Origin: Gemmatimonadota bacterium
GTDB lineage: Bacteria > Latescibacterota > UBA2968
Assembly (NCBI GenBank): GCA_009838845.1
Contig: VXRD01000117.1
Coordinates: 1-64,000, forward strand
Length of the DNA stretch: 64,000 bases
Direction: 5' to 3'
The position numbers and the translations under genes were made by a program. Below the pieces are notes generated by a model. The model had not been told where the DNA came from. It saw only the letters and a program-made list of their open reading frames with translations, and made no database searches. Of this stretch, positions 42,410-51,306 are shown one piece after another; position 1 is the first letter of the stretch; every line of letters starts with the position of its first letter.

Positions 42410-43588
42410 ATGATTAAGCGCGAGATTACACCCTGTCTGGTCGAACTTTTCGAAAAATATCCGTTTGTCACTGTGACTGGACCCCGTCAGTCCGGCAAGA
42501 CGACCCTTTGTCGTGTAGCTTTTCCGCATCTGAAGTATGTCAACCTGGAAGCTCCCGATCAGCGGGAATTTGCCGAGTCCGATCCCAGAGGCTTTCTCTC
42601 TCATATCGGCGAGGGTGCCATTTTGGACGAGATCCAGCGCGTGCCAGAGCTTTTGTCCTATTTGCAGGTCTATGCCGACGAACAGCGCAGAAATAGCCTT
42701 TTCGTGCTCACGGGCAGCGAGCAGTTCAGGCTCTCCGATGCCATTAACCAGTCCCTGGCAGGGCGCACAGCACTGCTTCGCCTGTTGCCGTTCTCACTTG
42801 CAGAACGCCGAGGAACTGGCGCGAGCGAAAGCTTAGATGATATTTTGTACTCTGGTTTTTATCCCCGCATTCACGATCAGAAACTCGAGCCGCGTCAAGC
42901 TCTTGGCGACTATTTCGAGACTTACGTCGAGCGCGATGTGCGCCAGATTGGAGAGATTCGCAATCTTTCCAGTTTTCGTCGCTTCGTTCGCTTGTGTGCC
43001 GGGCGCGTGGGGCAATTGGCCAATCTCTCTGCGCTGGGTGCAGACGCTGGCGTTTCTCACACTACGGCGCGACACTGGCTGACGGTCCTGGAAGCGAGCT
43101 ATGTGGTTTTTCAACTTCCGCCGTTTTACGCCAATATTCGCAAGCGGCTGGTCAAGTCTCCCAAGCTGTACTTCTACGATGTTGGGTTGGCGAGCTATCT
43201 CATAGGTATTGAGCATGCCGGGCAGATTGCCACCCATCCGCTCCGCGGTGTGCTGTTCGAAAATGCGGTTGTTGTGGAGACCCTCAAGCACCGTTTCAAT
43301 CGGGGCTACCGGTCCAATCTGTCTTTTTTTCGGGATGCTCGGGGGTTGGAGTGCGATCTCTTGTATGAGAATGGTGATGGTATCTGTGCTATTGAGATCA
43401 AGTCCGGTGCTACGATTGCCTCCGACTATTTCAATGCACTCAACCGGATTACAAAGGTACTGCCGCAAATTTCCGGCAAAGTAGTCGTCTATGGAGGTGC
43501 AGACCGGGAATCTCGACGAGATGGTGAGGTGGTGCCGTTGTCCGGACTGGATGAAATGCTCGAACAGTTTGAGCTTCAGAGACTGTGA
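42410..43588 (+). CDS. AAA-type ATPase with DUF4143 domain
   Basis: The 392-residue protein has Walker A GPRQSGKTTL (Lys30), Walker B AILDEIQR and a C-terminal DUF4143 nuclease-like domain with CAIEIKSGATI. This family is common, mobile and of undefined role, probably DNA- or defence-associated. ATG 42410 is chosen at the conserved MIKREI start; an upstream in-frame codon at 42374 would extend it without support. There is no obvious partner gene. It probably arrived by transfer between the ThDP and Gfo/Idh/MocA genes. Confidence 0.9.
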   Translation: MIKREITPCLVELFEKYPFVTVTGPRQSGKTTLCRVAFPHLKYVNLEAPDQREFAESDPRGFLSHIGEGAILDEIQRVPELLSYLQVYADEQRRNSLFVLTGSEQFRLSDAINQSLAGRTALLRLLPFSLAERRGTGASESLDDILYSGFYPRIHDQKLEPRQALGDYFETYVERDVRQIGEIRNLSSFRRFVRLCAGRVGQLANLSALGADAGVSHTTARHWLTVLEASYVVFQLPPFYANIRKRLVKSPKLYFYDVGLASYLIGIEHAGQIATHPLRGVLFENAVVVETLKHRFNRGYRSNLSFFRDARGLECDLLYENGDGICAIEIKSGATIASDYFNALNRITKVLPQISGKVVVYGGADRESRRDGEVVPLSGLDEMLEQFELQRL

Positions 43589-43650
43589 TCGCGCAGTGCG
43601 CGATTGCGTTTTACTGTGAATCCCTTTTACTTCTTTTAGGAGATAGTTTT

Positions 43651-44763
43651 ATGTCACTTAAAGTTGGCGTTGTTGGTATGGGTGGTGTTGGCAATCGGCA
43701 TGCAGGCTGTCACGCAGAAGACGATCTTGCAGATCTCGTTGCTGTGTGCGATGTTGTCAAAGAGTCCGCGGATAAGGCTGCGGAAAGACACGGGGTCAGG
43801 GCTTATTATAGTCTCAAAGATATGTTGGAGAATGAAGACCTGGATATTGTCGATGTTACTACTGGGGGAAATGAGAACGGCAGTTGGCACTATGAACCGA
43901 CGATGGAGGCTCTCGCCGCTGGCAAACACGTTTTGTGTGAAAAACCCCTGTCCAACGATATTGATGAAGCCCGCGATATGGTCGCTTATGCCGCAGAACA
44001 AAATCAGTACCTCGGCTGCAATCTCAACCATTATTTTTCTCAACCTGCGGACAAGGCGCGAGAATATATCGCAGAAGGCAAAGTGGGCGAACAAATTTAC
44101 TGTATTCACAAGATGGGTTTTGCAGGTGGTGAAGCGACTTATAGACCAGGCAAAGGACCGAAATCGTGGGGGCATCCCTATTTTCATGTTAAGGCTTTTC
44201 TCACGCATCCTTTTAGCGTGATGCGAGATTTTTGCGGCAATATCACCCATGTGCAGGCATTTTTCGATCGTCCCAGTTTTCGCAAGCAGGCGGGCGATCT
44301 GATGATTTCCCTCAATAGTATTCACATGCGTTTTGAAAGCGGTGCTATGGGTTATTTGCTGAGCCAGCGCGGCGATGTCACTTTTGGTCTGGGCGGCTGG
44401 TGGAGCGTTGAAGTGGCGGGTACGCTCGGGACTTTTTGTATTGAGAACTGCGTTGAAAAAATCACTTTCTGGCCCGCGCCTGGCACAGCGCCTATGCCGG
44501 AGAATATGTCGCACGGTGCCGCGCCCGATCCCATTGTCGATGATACGGGGATTACTGACTTTGGCTCCACTTTTCCCAATCGCATCCACGCTTTTCTCGA
44601 GGATGTCACCAACGGTGTGCCCAGAGAAGAACTCCGCGCTTCAGGTCACGATGCGCTCGCTGCCCTCGAATACACATGGGCGGCGATTGAATCCTATGAA
44701 AATGGCGGTGTGCTCGTCACACCCAATCCCCTGCCTTTGCTCAAACGAGATCCGATGACTTAA
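43651..44763 (+). CDS. Gfo/Idh/MocA-family oxidoreductase
   Basis: The 370-residue protein has the N-terminal Rossmann motif VGVVGMGGVGNRHA and the EKP motif (CEKPLSNDI) of the Gfo/Idh/MocA family, with the alpha/beta C-terminal domain complete. It oxidises or epimerises sugars or inositols with NAD(P). ATG 43651 is chosen because TTTAGGAG precedes it; the frame is open to 43585 but overlaps the previous gene. A strong terminator follows. Substrate unknown, likely a sugar or polyol released in the sugar-acid pathways around it. Confidence 0.91.
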   Translation: MSLKVGVVGMGGVGNRHAGCHAEDDLADLVAVCDVVKESADKAAERHGVRAYYSLKDMLENEDLDIVDVTTGGNENGSWHYEPTMEALAAGKHVLCEKPLSNDIDEARDMVAYAAEQNQYLGCNLNHYFSQPADKAREYIAEGKVGEQIYCIHKMGFAGGEATYRPGKGPKSWGHPYFHVKAFLTHPFSVMRDFCGNITHVQAFFDRPSFRKQAGDLMISLNSIHMRFESGAMGYLLSQRGDVTFGLGGWWSVEVAGTLGTFCIENCVEKITFWPAPGTAPMPENMSHGAAPDPIVDDTGITDFGSTFPNRIHAFLEDVTNGVPREELRASGHDALAALEYTWAAIESYENGGVLVTPNPLPLLKRDPMT

Positions 44764-44768
44764 AAATC

Positions 44769-44801
44769 AAAAACGGGACCAGATTCAGGTGTCCCGTTTT
44801 T
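44769..44801 (+). terminator. Intrinsic terminator
   Basis: Stem AAAAACGGGAC (44769-44779) and GTCCCGTTTTT (44791-44801), 11-base loop, T-rich tail. It is symmetric enough to act on both strands between the Gfo/Idh/MocA gene and the convergent DUF2283 gene. Confidence 0.88.
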
Positions 44802-44864
44802 TGCGATAGTCTTTGTCAGTGGTGTATGAAGGCGAGTGAAGGGTTGTACTACTGCGGTAGCAGG

Positions 44865-45227
44865 TCAATGCTTCCTGTGTAACATCAGTGATGTAATTGG
44901 AATCGTTTCAATGGCAGATGGTGTATAGGCCGATAGCGGAAGGATTTCTTTGATGGGTGGGCGTTGAAGAATATCTACAACCATATCTCTCAGTGCATCG
45001 GATAGGTCGTTCAGGCCCGTCAAGGGGAAACTCCGAGGCCCTATATTCGTTTGTTGCGTCAAAATCGAATAGTCGAAAAATGTCAATCCAACAGCTTTGC
45101 GTTTGGCCTTATCAATCCGAAGTAGAATATGATCATTCAGCGCAATGCCTGTTGCTTTAACATTGGGTTCAAATGACACATACAGTGTATCACTTTCTCT
45201 ATCATAGTTGAAATTGGGTTCATTCAT
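44865..45227 (-). CDS. DUF2283-domain protein
   Basis: The 120-residue protein contains a DUF2283 domain in its N-terminal half (YDRESDTLYVSFEP, ILLRIDKAKRKAVGLTFFDY). The C-terminal extension (residues about 65-120) is hydrophobic and of unknown role. Its ATG overlaps the stop of the upstream gene by ATGA, so the two are translationally coupled. In toxin-antitoxin-like two-gene modules DUF2283 often sits as the second, antitoxin-like partner; that role is inferred here. Confidence 0.8.
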   Translation of the reverse strand: MNEPNFNYDRESDTLYVSFEPNVKATGIALNDHILLRIDKAKRKAVGLTFFDYSILTQQTNIGPRSFPLTGLNDLSDALRDMVVDILQRPPIKEILPLSAYTPSAIETIPITSLMLHRKH

Positions 45228-45556
45228 ATTGTCAGAATCTCTTTTTGGTACGCTGTGAGAATATAATTGTTCGCAATCTCATGGCCGTTTACTTCCCGAA
45301 ATTTAAAAAGGACAATGGCGACGATATGCGTATTGTCTCCGACCAGATCGTCAAAGGGTTTACTGTATCGGTATTTATGAAAATTCAAGGGTTCTTGTTT
45401 GCGTTGCCCTAGTCGAATTGTATCCCGAAGATGTGCTTCAAAATCCCGCATTTCAGGATGGTTCCAGGGATCAATAATGTGCTCCCATCTTTCATCGGTA
45501 AGATAGATGATGTTGCCGTGTCGATCTTTAACCGCCCATCGTCTGCCGATAGCCAT
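45224..45556 (-). CDS. Small protein coupled to DUF2283, possible BECR-type nuclease toxin
   Basis: The 110-residue protein carries AVKDRHGNIIYLTDERWEHI near the N-terminus and ends ILTAYQKEILTI. This pattern recalls small BECR/DUF4258-like nuclease domains where a late Thr-Ala-Tyr strand and an early His are conserved. It is the first gene of a coupled pair with DUF2283. A 15-bp palindrome lies 68 bp upstream. Toxin function is an inference from architecture, not shown by a recognised motif. Confidence 0.65.
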   Translation of the reverse strand: MAIGRRWAVKDRHGNIIYLTDERWEHIIDPWNHPEMRDFEAHLRDTIRLGQRKQEPLNFHKYRYSKPFDDLVGDNTHIVAIVLFKFREVNGHEIANNYILTAYQKEILTI

Positions 45557-45623
45557 GCAATTTCCTATTCACACAATGAAGAAAAATAGCTGAAAAGTCA
45601 AGCATGTTGCGTTCATTTCACGC

Positions 45624-45638
45624 TGTTCAACTTGAACA
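45624..45638. promoter_or_regulatory. 15-bp palindrome upstream of the DUF2283 module
   Basis: TGTTCAACTTGAACA is a perfect inverted repeat around a central C, followed by a further TGTTCAT half site at 45642-45648. It is 68 bp upstream of the two-gene module and within the divergent gap before the STAS gene. An autoregulatory operator is plausible. Confidence 0.5.
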
Positions 45639-45798
45639 TATTGTTCATTAATACCTGCAATTTCCGGGTTGTATTTTACTCTTGCAAATTCCATACCAGT
45701 CCCTTTTGTAGATTAAGAAATAGTTGTAAAATCGGTGCAAGGGGCTTATGTTATCACATTCAAAGAATATCCAATCTCTTTTAACAAAGGAAGTAGCT

Positions 45799-46143
45799 AT
45801 GAATCTAAGGGAAGAAATCAAAGACGATATCGCGATTATTACCCTTACAGGTGAACTGATGGACGGTCCTGATGTTATGCCGTTTCATGACCACATCAAG
45901 CAACTCGTTGCAAGTGGTACCAATCGCGTGATTGTCGATTTTTCTGCTGTCAGATGGTTTGGCAGTGCGATGCTCGGGGTTCTCACCGCATCTCTGGCGA
46001 CGGTTAAGGCTGCAGGTGGCGATTTGCGTCTGGTGGGTATTACCAGAAGAATCGAGAGCATTCTCATGGTTACGTCTCTGGCTTCGGCTTTTCAAACGTT
46101 CAGGACGGTGAACCGCGCTATGGTCAGTTTCAGGCATGAGTAA
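45799..46143 (+). CDS. STAS-domain protein (anti-sigma factor antagonist-like)
   Basis: The 114-residue protein is a single STAS domain with ITLTGELMDGPDV and VIVDFSAVRWFGSAMLG. Ser56 is at the position phosphorylated in SpoIIAA/RsbV-type antagonists. It would bind a switch kinase to release a sigma factor, but no anti-sigma kinase gene is adjacent. ATG 45799 follows AAAGGAAG; an upstream start at 45748 is less likely. A terminator follows immediately, so it is probably transcribed alone. Confidence 0.88.
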   Translation: MNLREEIKDDIAIITLTGELMDGPDVMPFHDHIKQLVASGTNRVIVDFSAVRWFGSAMLGVLTASLATVKAAGGDLRLVGITRRIESILMVTSLASAFQTFRTVNRAMVSFRHE

Positions 46144-46147
46144 ACGA

Positions 46148-46171
46148 CCATCCGCAGAGCGGATGGCTTTT
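46148..46171 (+). terminator. Intrinsic terminator
   Basis: Perfect 8-bp stem CCATCCGC/GCGGATGG with AGA loop (46148-46166), then CTTTT. It closes the STAS gene just before the MFS transporter gene begins. Confidence 0.8.
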
Positions 46172-46182
46172 GACAATTGACG

Positions 46183-47394
46183 ATGTCACATTCTGGCCTC
46201 ACCCGCAGTGTTCGATTGTATCCGATTTATGCCCCTCTCGCGCAGGCGTACTTCTGGTTGCCTGTCTTTTTTCTCTATTTCAACCAGCACATGCCCATTG
46301 AGCAGGTGCTGCGCCTCGAAGCTATTTACTATGTCGCCGTTGTTATTCTCGAAGTGCCTTCCGGGTATTTGTCCGATATCCTGGGTCGCCGTCTGACCCT
46401 TCTAATTTCTGCTGTTTCAGCAATTTTTGCGTACGCTCTCTTTTTTGCGGGTGGGTCTTTTGACGTTTTTGTGCTGGCGCAAATTGGTTTGGCTGCAAGT
46501 ATGGCCTTTCGATCTGGCACGGATACGTCGTTTCACTACGATCTGCTCAAATGTTTGGGGCGAGAAGACGCCTATCCCCAGCGCGAAGCGCGCATTACGC
46601 GGAATGTTTTTATTGCTTCAGCAGGTGCCGCGCTTCTTGGGGGTGTAGGCTCTATCTATGCTTTGCGCGTTGCTTATGGTTTTTCTTTTTTAACGGCGTG
46701 CGTGGCTTTTGTGCTGGTTTTGTTATTTGCCGAACCCGACCGGGAGCCCAGTTCTGAGCGACAGGCGTCGGGTTTTTTTCCCCAGATTCGCGCCTGTCTC
46801 GCGTATCTCAGCCAGCCCGTGCTCGGGTGGTTGATGTTGTTTTCCGTTTTTATGACGGTTGTCAATCATATCCCCTATGAATTTTATCAACCCTATATCC
46901 AGTTGCTCGGTGCCCAGGCTCCCACGCCGTTGCTTACGGGTTTACATACGGCGCTGACGATGGGTATTGCCGCGTGGTTTGCAAAACAGAGTATTCGCCT
47001 GCGCGATCATTTCGGTACCCGGTCAGCACTTATGCTCAGTGCAGGGGTGCAGGTTGTTCTCATTTCATTGATGGGGTTCTTTTTTCACCCTGTTGTTGCG
47101 CTTTTGTTGGCTTTCCGGTCTGTCCCTCGCGCGCTTATGATTGCGCCTCTCAATGCTGCGACTGTGCCGCGTTTGCAACAATACCATCGCGCGACATATC
47201 TTTCGATCCAGAGTCTGATTGGGCGTTTGTCATTTTCGCTTTGTCTTGCTCTTCTCGCTGGTGTTTCAGAAGGTTCGGATATTGGGCTGTCGCATACGCT
47301 TTTGCACTGCGCGGTCTTTGCCATTGCGGGGTGTGTCGTTCTCGCTGTTCTCGCTGTTGTGATTCCCAGGTCGCAGTGGCGATTGACGAATTAA
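46183..47394 (+). CDS. Major facilitator superfamily transporter
   Basis: The 403-residue product is a polytopic inner-membrane protein with roughly 12 hydrophobic segments. The MFS loop 2-3 motif reads GYLSDILGRRLTLL (about residues 58-71), the typical GxLsDrxGRR signature. ATG 46183 is chosen over an in-frame TTG at 46177. It follows a terminator and precedes a sulfatase operon by 82 bp, so it could import the sulfated substrate, but this is only positional. Substrate unknown. Confidence 0.88.
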   Translation: MSHSGLTRSVRLYPIYAPLAQAYFWLPVFFLYFNQHMPIEQVLRLEAIYYVAVVILEVPSGYLSDILGRRLTLLISAVSAIFAYALFFAGGSFDVFVLAQIGLAASMAFRSGTDTSFHYDLLKCLGREDAYPQREARITRNVFIASAGAALLGGVGSIYALRVAYGFSFLTACVAFVLVLLFAEPDREPSSERQASGFFPQIRACLAYLSQPVLGWLMLFSVFMTVVNHIPYEFYQPYIQLLGAQAPTPLLTGLHTALTMGIAAWFAKQSIRLRDHFGTRSALMLSAGVQVVLISLMGFFFHPVVALLLAFRSVPRALMIAPLNAATVPRLQQYHRATYLSIQSLIGRLSFSLCLALLAGVSEGSDIGLSHTLLHCAVFAIAGCVVLAVLAVVIPRSQWRLTN

Positions 47395-47476
47395 AAATTA
47401 AAAGTCAGGGTTTGGGAACTGAGAGATTGAGTGGTTAGGCGGACTGACCGCTGACTGCTGATTGCTGGAGGTTTTG

Positions 47477-48928
47477 ATGATGAACTCATTTCTTAGAAAA
47501 CCGAATTTGTTATTTATTTTTACCGATCAACAGCGCGCGGATACGATGCGGTGTTATGGCAATGATCATATTGATACGCCGCATCTCAATACGCTTGCGG
47601 ATAAGAGTTTTGTCTTTGAGAATGCCTATGTCAGCCAGCCCGTGTGCAGTCCCTCGCGTGCCACGATGTTGTGCGGTCTCTACCCGCATACCGCGCGCGT
47701 GCCAGCGTGCAATGTTCCGTTGCCTCGAGATGTGCAAACCATTGCGGAGATGGTGTCTTCGGATTATCGCTGTTGTTATAATGGCAAGTGGCATCTCGGC
47801 GATGAAATTTTTCCGCAGCACGGTTTTTCCGAGTGGGTTGGTACCGAGGATTCGTATCGTCGCTTTTTTTCGAGTTCTGAACGCCATGCATACCGCAGTA
47901 CCTACCATCATTTTCTCGTGGAAAATGGTTTTGATCCCAATTCCGAATCCGAAGGCCAGCGCGTTTTTTCCCGCCACGTTGAAGCGAGTATGGATGAACC
48001 GTTTACCAAGGCGTCTTTCCAGGGCGACCGCGCTGCCCAATTTATACGCGCCTGTGGCGATGATCCCTTTGTGCTGGCTGTTTCTTATCTGGAGCCGCAC
48101 CCACCGCATACCGGCCCATTAAACGATTATTACGATCCTTCAGAACTTCCCGTTGGTCCCGCGTTTCGCCAGAAGCCGCCGGCTAATGCGTCTCTTCTCA
48201 ATCGCGTTTTGTCCGCTTATTATATGGAGTCCGAAGAATACGGTTACGATCTTCGCACAGATGAGGGCTGGCGTGCTGTTCGCGCGCGCTATTATGGCAA
48301 TGTTACGTTGATTGATCGCTCTGTTGGCAAGATTCTCGCTGCGCTCGAGGAGAGCGGGCAGGCGGATAATACGATTATTGTGTTTACCAGTGATCACGGC
48401 GAGATGGTGGGTGATCACGGCATTTTGGGGAAGACTGTTTTGTACGAGGAGTCCGTCAAGGTTCCGCTTCTCATGCATGTGCCCTGGTTATCCGATCAGC
48501 AGCGTGTGATCGGGGGGAATATTTCACATATTGATCTCGTGCCTACGCTTCTGGATTTGATGGGTGAATCCATTCCCGATCATTTGCAGGGTGAGAGCCG
48601 CGTGTCCGCGCTGGATGGCGATGCGACACTATTGGAGAATGATGTTTTTATTCAGTGGAACCGCAATGATGGACATCCGCGTCCCGGTGAGGCTGAGGTC
48701 AATCCCGCTATGAGTACGCCCTGGCGATCTATCATCTCTGCCGAACGCTGGAAACTCAATCTCAGCGCGCACGATCAGTGCGAACTATACGATCTGAACG
48801 CCGATCCATACGAAACTGTCAATTATTTCGACGATCCCAAATGCAGAGATCGTATTCGAGACCTGACCGAGCGTATTCGTCAATGGCAGATGCAGACAGA
48901 TGATAGAGTTCTGTTGCCTGAGATTTAG
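47477..48928 (+). CDS. Type I sulfatase
   Basis: The 483-residue protein is a type I sulfatase with CSPSRATMLCG (Cys57 predicted as formylglycine), the metal stretch FTDQQRAD (about residues 15-22), GKWHLG and a distal FTSDHGE. GGAGG 5 nt before ATG 47477 decides the start over an in-frame TTG at 47462. No signal peptide. It leads a three-gene operon with a PhyH and a 2-hydroxyacid dehydrogenase (gaps 13 and 30 bp), paralleling the larger operon at 9463-15626. Confidence 0.93.
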   Translation: MMNSFLRKPNLLFIFTDQQRADTMRCYGNDHIDTPHLNTLADKSFVFENAYVSQPVCSPSRATMLCGLYPHTARVPACNVPLPRDVQTIAEMVSSDYRCCYNGKWHLGDEIFPQHGFSEWVGTEDSYRRFFSSSERHAYRSTYHHFLVENGFDPNSESEGQRVFSRHVEASMDEPFTKASFQGDRAAQFIRACGDDPFVLAVSYLEPHPPHTGPLNDYYDPSELPVGPAFRQKPPANASLLNRVLSAYYMESEEYGYDLRTDEGWRAVRARYYGNVTLIDRSVGKILAALEESGQADNTIIVFTSDHGEMVGDHGILGKTVLYEESVKVPLLMHVPWLSDQQRVIGGNISHIDLVPTLLDLMGESIPDHLQGESRVSALDGDATLLENDVFIQWNRNDGHPRPGEAEVNPAMSTPWRSIISAERWKLNLSAHDQCELYDLNADPYETVNYFDDPKCRDRIRDLTERIRQWQMQTDDRVLLPEI

Positions 48929-48941
48929 AAGGAGGTTTGTC

Positions 48942-49790
48942 TTGTTTACCAAGCGAGAACAATTTGCCCGTGATGGGTTCTATGTGTTCGAGGATATTCT
49001 CGATTCTTCTCTGGTGGATCGATTGCAGCGCCTTAGCGATGATGTACTCTCGGAACAGGAGCCGGAGCATTTTGAGATGCATCGCACGACCGGGAGTATG
49101 GTCATGATCGATTGGGCTATGGCTTATCAGTATCCGGTTATGGCTGCACTCATCGCCCATCCCAATGCGCTCAATGCGTTGAAACAGCTCGGGTTTGATG
49201 AACCAAAGTTTGGGCATGGACGCATTATCAGTAAGCCGCCGCATAGTCCACCGCTGTTCTGGCATGAAGATGGTCGTTTTTGGGATGATCCGGTAAGCTA
49301 TACGACGCAGCCCATTCAGTGCTTTTTGATGTATTATCTGACCGATACGATACCGCAAAATGGGTGTTTGCGCGTGGTCCCGGGATCGCATCTCAAGCGT
49401 CATTCATTACACGACGAGATTTCTCCGAGCCATACAGATGAGCTAAGAAAATTTGCCGATCCGGACGATCCGGGGTTTTCGCGGGTGGATGATGAGATCG
49501 ATGTTCCCGTTAAAGCCGGCGATCTCGTGATGGGTTATGGCAGTCTGTTGCACGCTTCGCATGCGAATCAGACAGATCAGCGCAGGACTGTGCTCACGAT
49601 GTGGTACTATCCGGACTTTGTCGCTTTGCCCGAGCGCACACAGGCTACGGTCGCTCTGGCAGAAGGCAATAACAGTGATGCTGTGTCATCGTCTGAGTTA
49701 CAGGCTCTGATGGAGCCGCTTAGAATCTCGTATGATGGCGAGGCAGAGCCGATAGAGATACAGTGGATACCGGGTGAGGGGTTGAAGTGA
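48942..49790 (+). CDS. Phytanoyl-CoA dioxygenase (PhyH) family protein
   Basis: The 282-residue product begins at TTG 48942, chosen because AAGGAGG lies 6 nt upstream and the start falls cleanly 13 bp after the sulfatase stop; an ATG-type frame from 48900 would overlap the sulfatase. Iron ligands are in FWHEDGRF (His108, Asp110) and LLHASHAN (His204), with Arg214/215 nearby. Product of the PhyH step would be a hydroxylated intermediate for the dehydrogenase that follows. Substrate unknown. Confidence 0.9.
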   Translation: MFTKREQFARDGFYVFEDILDSSLVDRLQRLSDDVLSEQEPEHFEMHRTTGSMVMIDWAMAYQYPVMAALIAHPNALNALKQLGFDEPKFGHGRIISKPPHSPPLFWHEDGRFWDDPVSYTTQPIQCFLMYYLTDTIPQNGCLRVVPGSHLKRHSLHDEISPSHTDELRKFADPDDPGFSRVDDEIDVPVKAGDLVMGYGSLLHASHANQTDQRRTVLTMWYYPDFVALPERTQATVALAEGNNSDAVSSSELQALMEPLRISYDGEAEPIEIQWIPGEGLK

Positions 49791-49820
49791 GAAGATGCCC
49801 AATTTGAAAAGAGGTTAGTT

Positions 49821-50858
49821 ATGCCAAAAGTCCTTCTCGCGTCTAATAAGCGCGTCCGAGATAGCTATTTTCCGCCGGCAGAACTCGCCCGTCTCGAGAC
49901 CTTTGCCACATGGGATTGGTTTGAGTGCGAGGGTGGCAATATTTATGAAGCCCATCGCGACCCCGGAATTATTGCGGGTTTAATTGATTGTATTGGGGAT
50001 GCGGATGCTGTTGTCGTGTGCTCCGGGTGCCCCAAGATCGATGCCGAGGTGCTGGATAATGCGCCAAATTTGAAGTTGGTTGGCGAATTGGAAGGCGACC
50101 GCTTTGCCGCGCGCATTGATCTCGATGCTGCCTGGGAACGCGGTATCCGCACGGTTGATACGACTCAGGGGTCGTCTTATCCAGTTGCCGAATGGGCGCT
50201 CGCGCTTATCCTGATCGCGTTGCGCAATGCAGGGGCGGCTTTTCGCCGCATTATCGCTGGCGATACCATTGGTGCTAAGAACCGCGATATGCGCGGTATG
50301 TTGACCGACAAGCGCGTGGGTCTTATTGGGTGTGGGCATATGGGCCGCCGTCTCATTTCTTTTTTGCGTCCTTTTAATACGGATATCTGGGTTTATGATC
50401 CGTATTTGTCCCGCGATATTGCCGAGATTGTGGGTTTTACGCAGACTTCGATGGATAAGATTTTTGCGGAATGCGATGTTATTGTCTGCGTTGCCCCGCT
50501 TACACCGCGCACCAGAGGTATGATTGGGAAACGCGAACTCGATCTCATCCAACCCGGGTCGGCTTTTGTCAATGTTTCGCGCGGCGCGATTGTCGATTCA
50601 AATGCTTTGATCGAACGCCTCAAGAGAGGAGATATTACCGCGGGTCTCGAGGTTTTTGATCCGGAACCTATTCCCCCCGATAGTGAGATTATTCACCTTC
50701 CCAATGTGTTTTTAAGTCCGCATTTTTCGGGCCATACGGGCGATGATTATCCCCACTTTTTCAAACTTATGGTCGATGAACTCGATCGCTTTTTTCAGGG
50801 CCATGAGACGTGGTTTGATCTCACGCCACAATCGCAGGCCAATCGCAGAGGCGACTGA
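49821..50858 (+). CDS. D-isomer-specific 2-hydroxyacid dehydrogenase
   Basis: The 345-residue protein has the NAD(P)-binding segment VGLIGCGHMGRRLISF, the Arg-containing NVSRGAIVDSNAL, the Glu region AGLEVFDPEPIP and the catalytic His in LSPHFSGHTGD. This order is standard for the family (phosphoglycerate or hydroxypyruvate reductase-like). It is the last gene of the sulfatase-PhyH operon, 30 bp after PhyH. It would interconvert a 2-hydroxyacid and 2-oxoacid. Exact substrate unknown. Confidence 0.92.
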   Translation: MPKVLLASNKRVRDSYFPPAELARLETFATWDWFECEGGNIYEAHRDPGIIAGLIDCIGDADAVVVCSGCPKIDAEVLDNAPNLKLVGELEGDRFAARIDLDAAWERGIRTVDTTQGSSYPVAEWALALILIALRNAGAAFRRIIAGDTIGAKNRDMRGMLTDKRVGLIGCGHMGRRLISFLRPFNTDIWVYDPYLSRDIAEIVGFTQTSMDKIFAECDVIVCVAPLTPRTRGMIGKRELDLIQPGSAFVNVSRGAIVDSNALIERLKRGDITAGLEVFDPEPIPPDSEIIHLPNVFLSPHFSGHTGDDYPHFFKLMVDELDRFFQGHETWFDLTPQSQANRRGD

Positions 50859-50916
50859 TTGCTTTTTCAAGTTTCGCGTTTTGGGTATATTTAAATCAAC
50901 TATATTGGGAGATGTT

Positions 50917-51306
50917 ATGTTTCGCCTCTTTCTCGCAACTGTCTGCGTCATTTTGATGGCTTGCCAGAATTCACCAGAACAGAAAGCCGAACCACCCCCT
51001 CAGCGCCCGCAATTTACCGCGGCAGATATTGAAAAGGGGAAGGCTCTGTACACAAAATACGGGTGCGCGGTTTGCCATGGTCGCAACGGTCATGGCAATG
51101 GTCAGATCGCGCGTACTCTGAATCCAAGGCCCCGCGATTTTCACGATCCAAAGGTTTATAAATACGGGCGTTCGGTTGAGGCTGTTTCGCGTACGATACT
51201 TAAGGGCGCGCTCAATGAACGGGGCATGGGTATGCCCGGCTATCCCCAAATCCCGGAGGAAGAACGCAGGGTTATTTCCATTTTTATTGTTTCGCTGCAG
51301 AAATGA
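50917..51306 (+). CDS. c-type cytochrome lipoprotein
   Basis: The 129-residue protein has a lipobox ILMAC (Cys16) and a single heme-binding motif CAVCH (Cys50, Cys53, His54), with the axial Met probably in GMGMPGY. It is a membrane-anchored monoheme class I cytochrome c. ATG 50917 is chosen because TTGGGAG precedes it and the signal peptide starts there. It overlaps the following PCuAC gene by ATGA, so it is the first of a copper and electron-transfer operon. Confidence 0.9.
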   Translation: MFRLFLATVCVILMACQNSPEQKAEPPPQRPQFTAADIEKGKALYTKYGCAVCHGRNGHGNGQIARTLNPRPRDFHDPKVYKYGRSVEAVSRTILKGALNERGMGMPGYPQIPEEERRVISIFIVSLQK

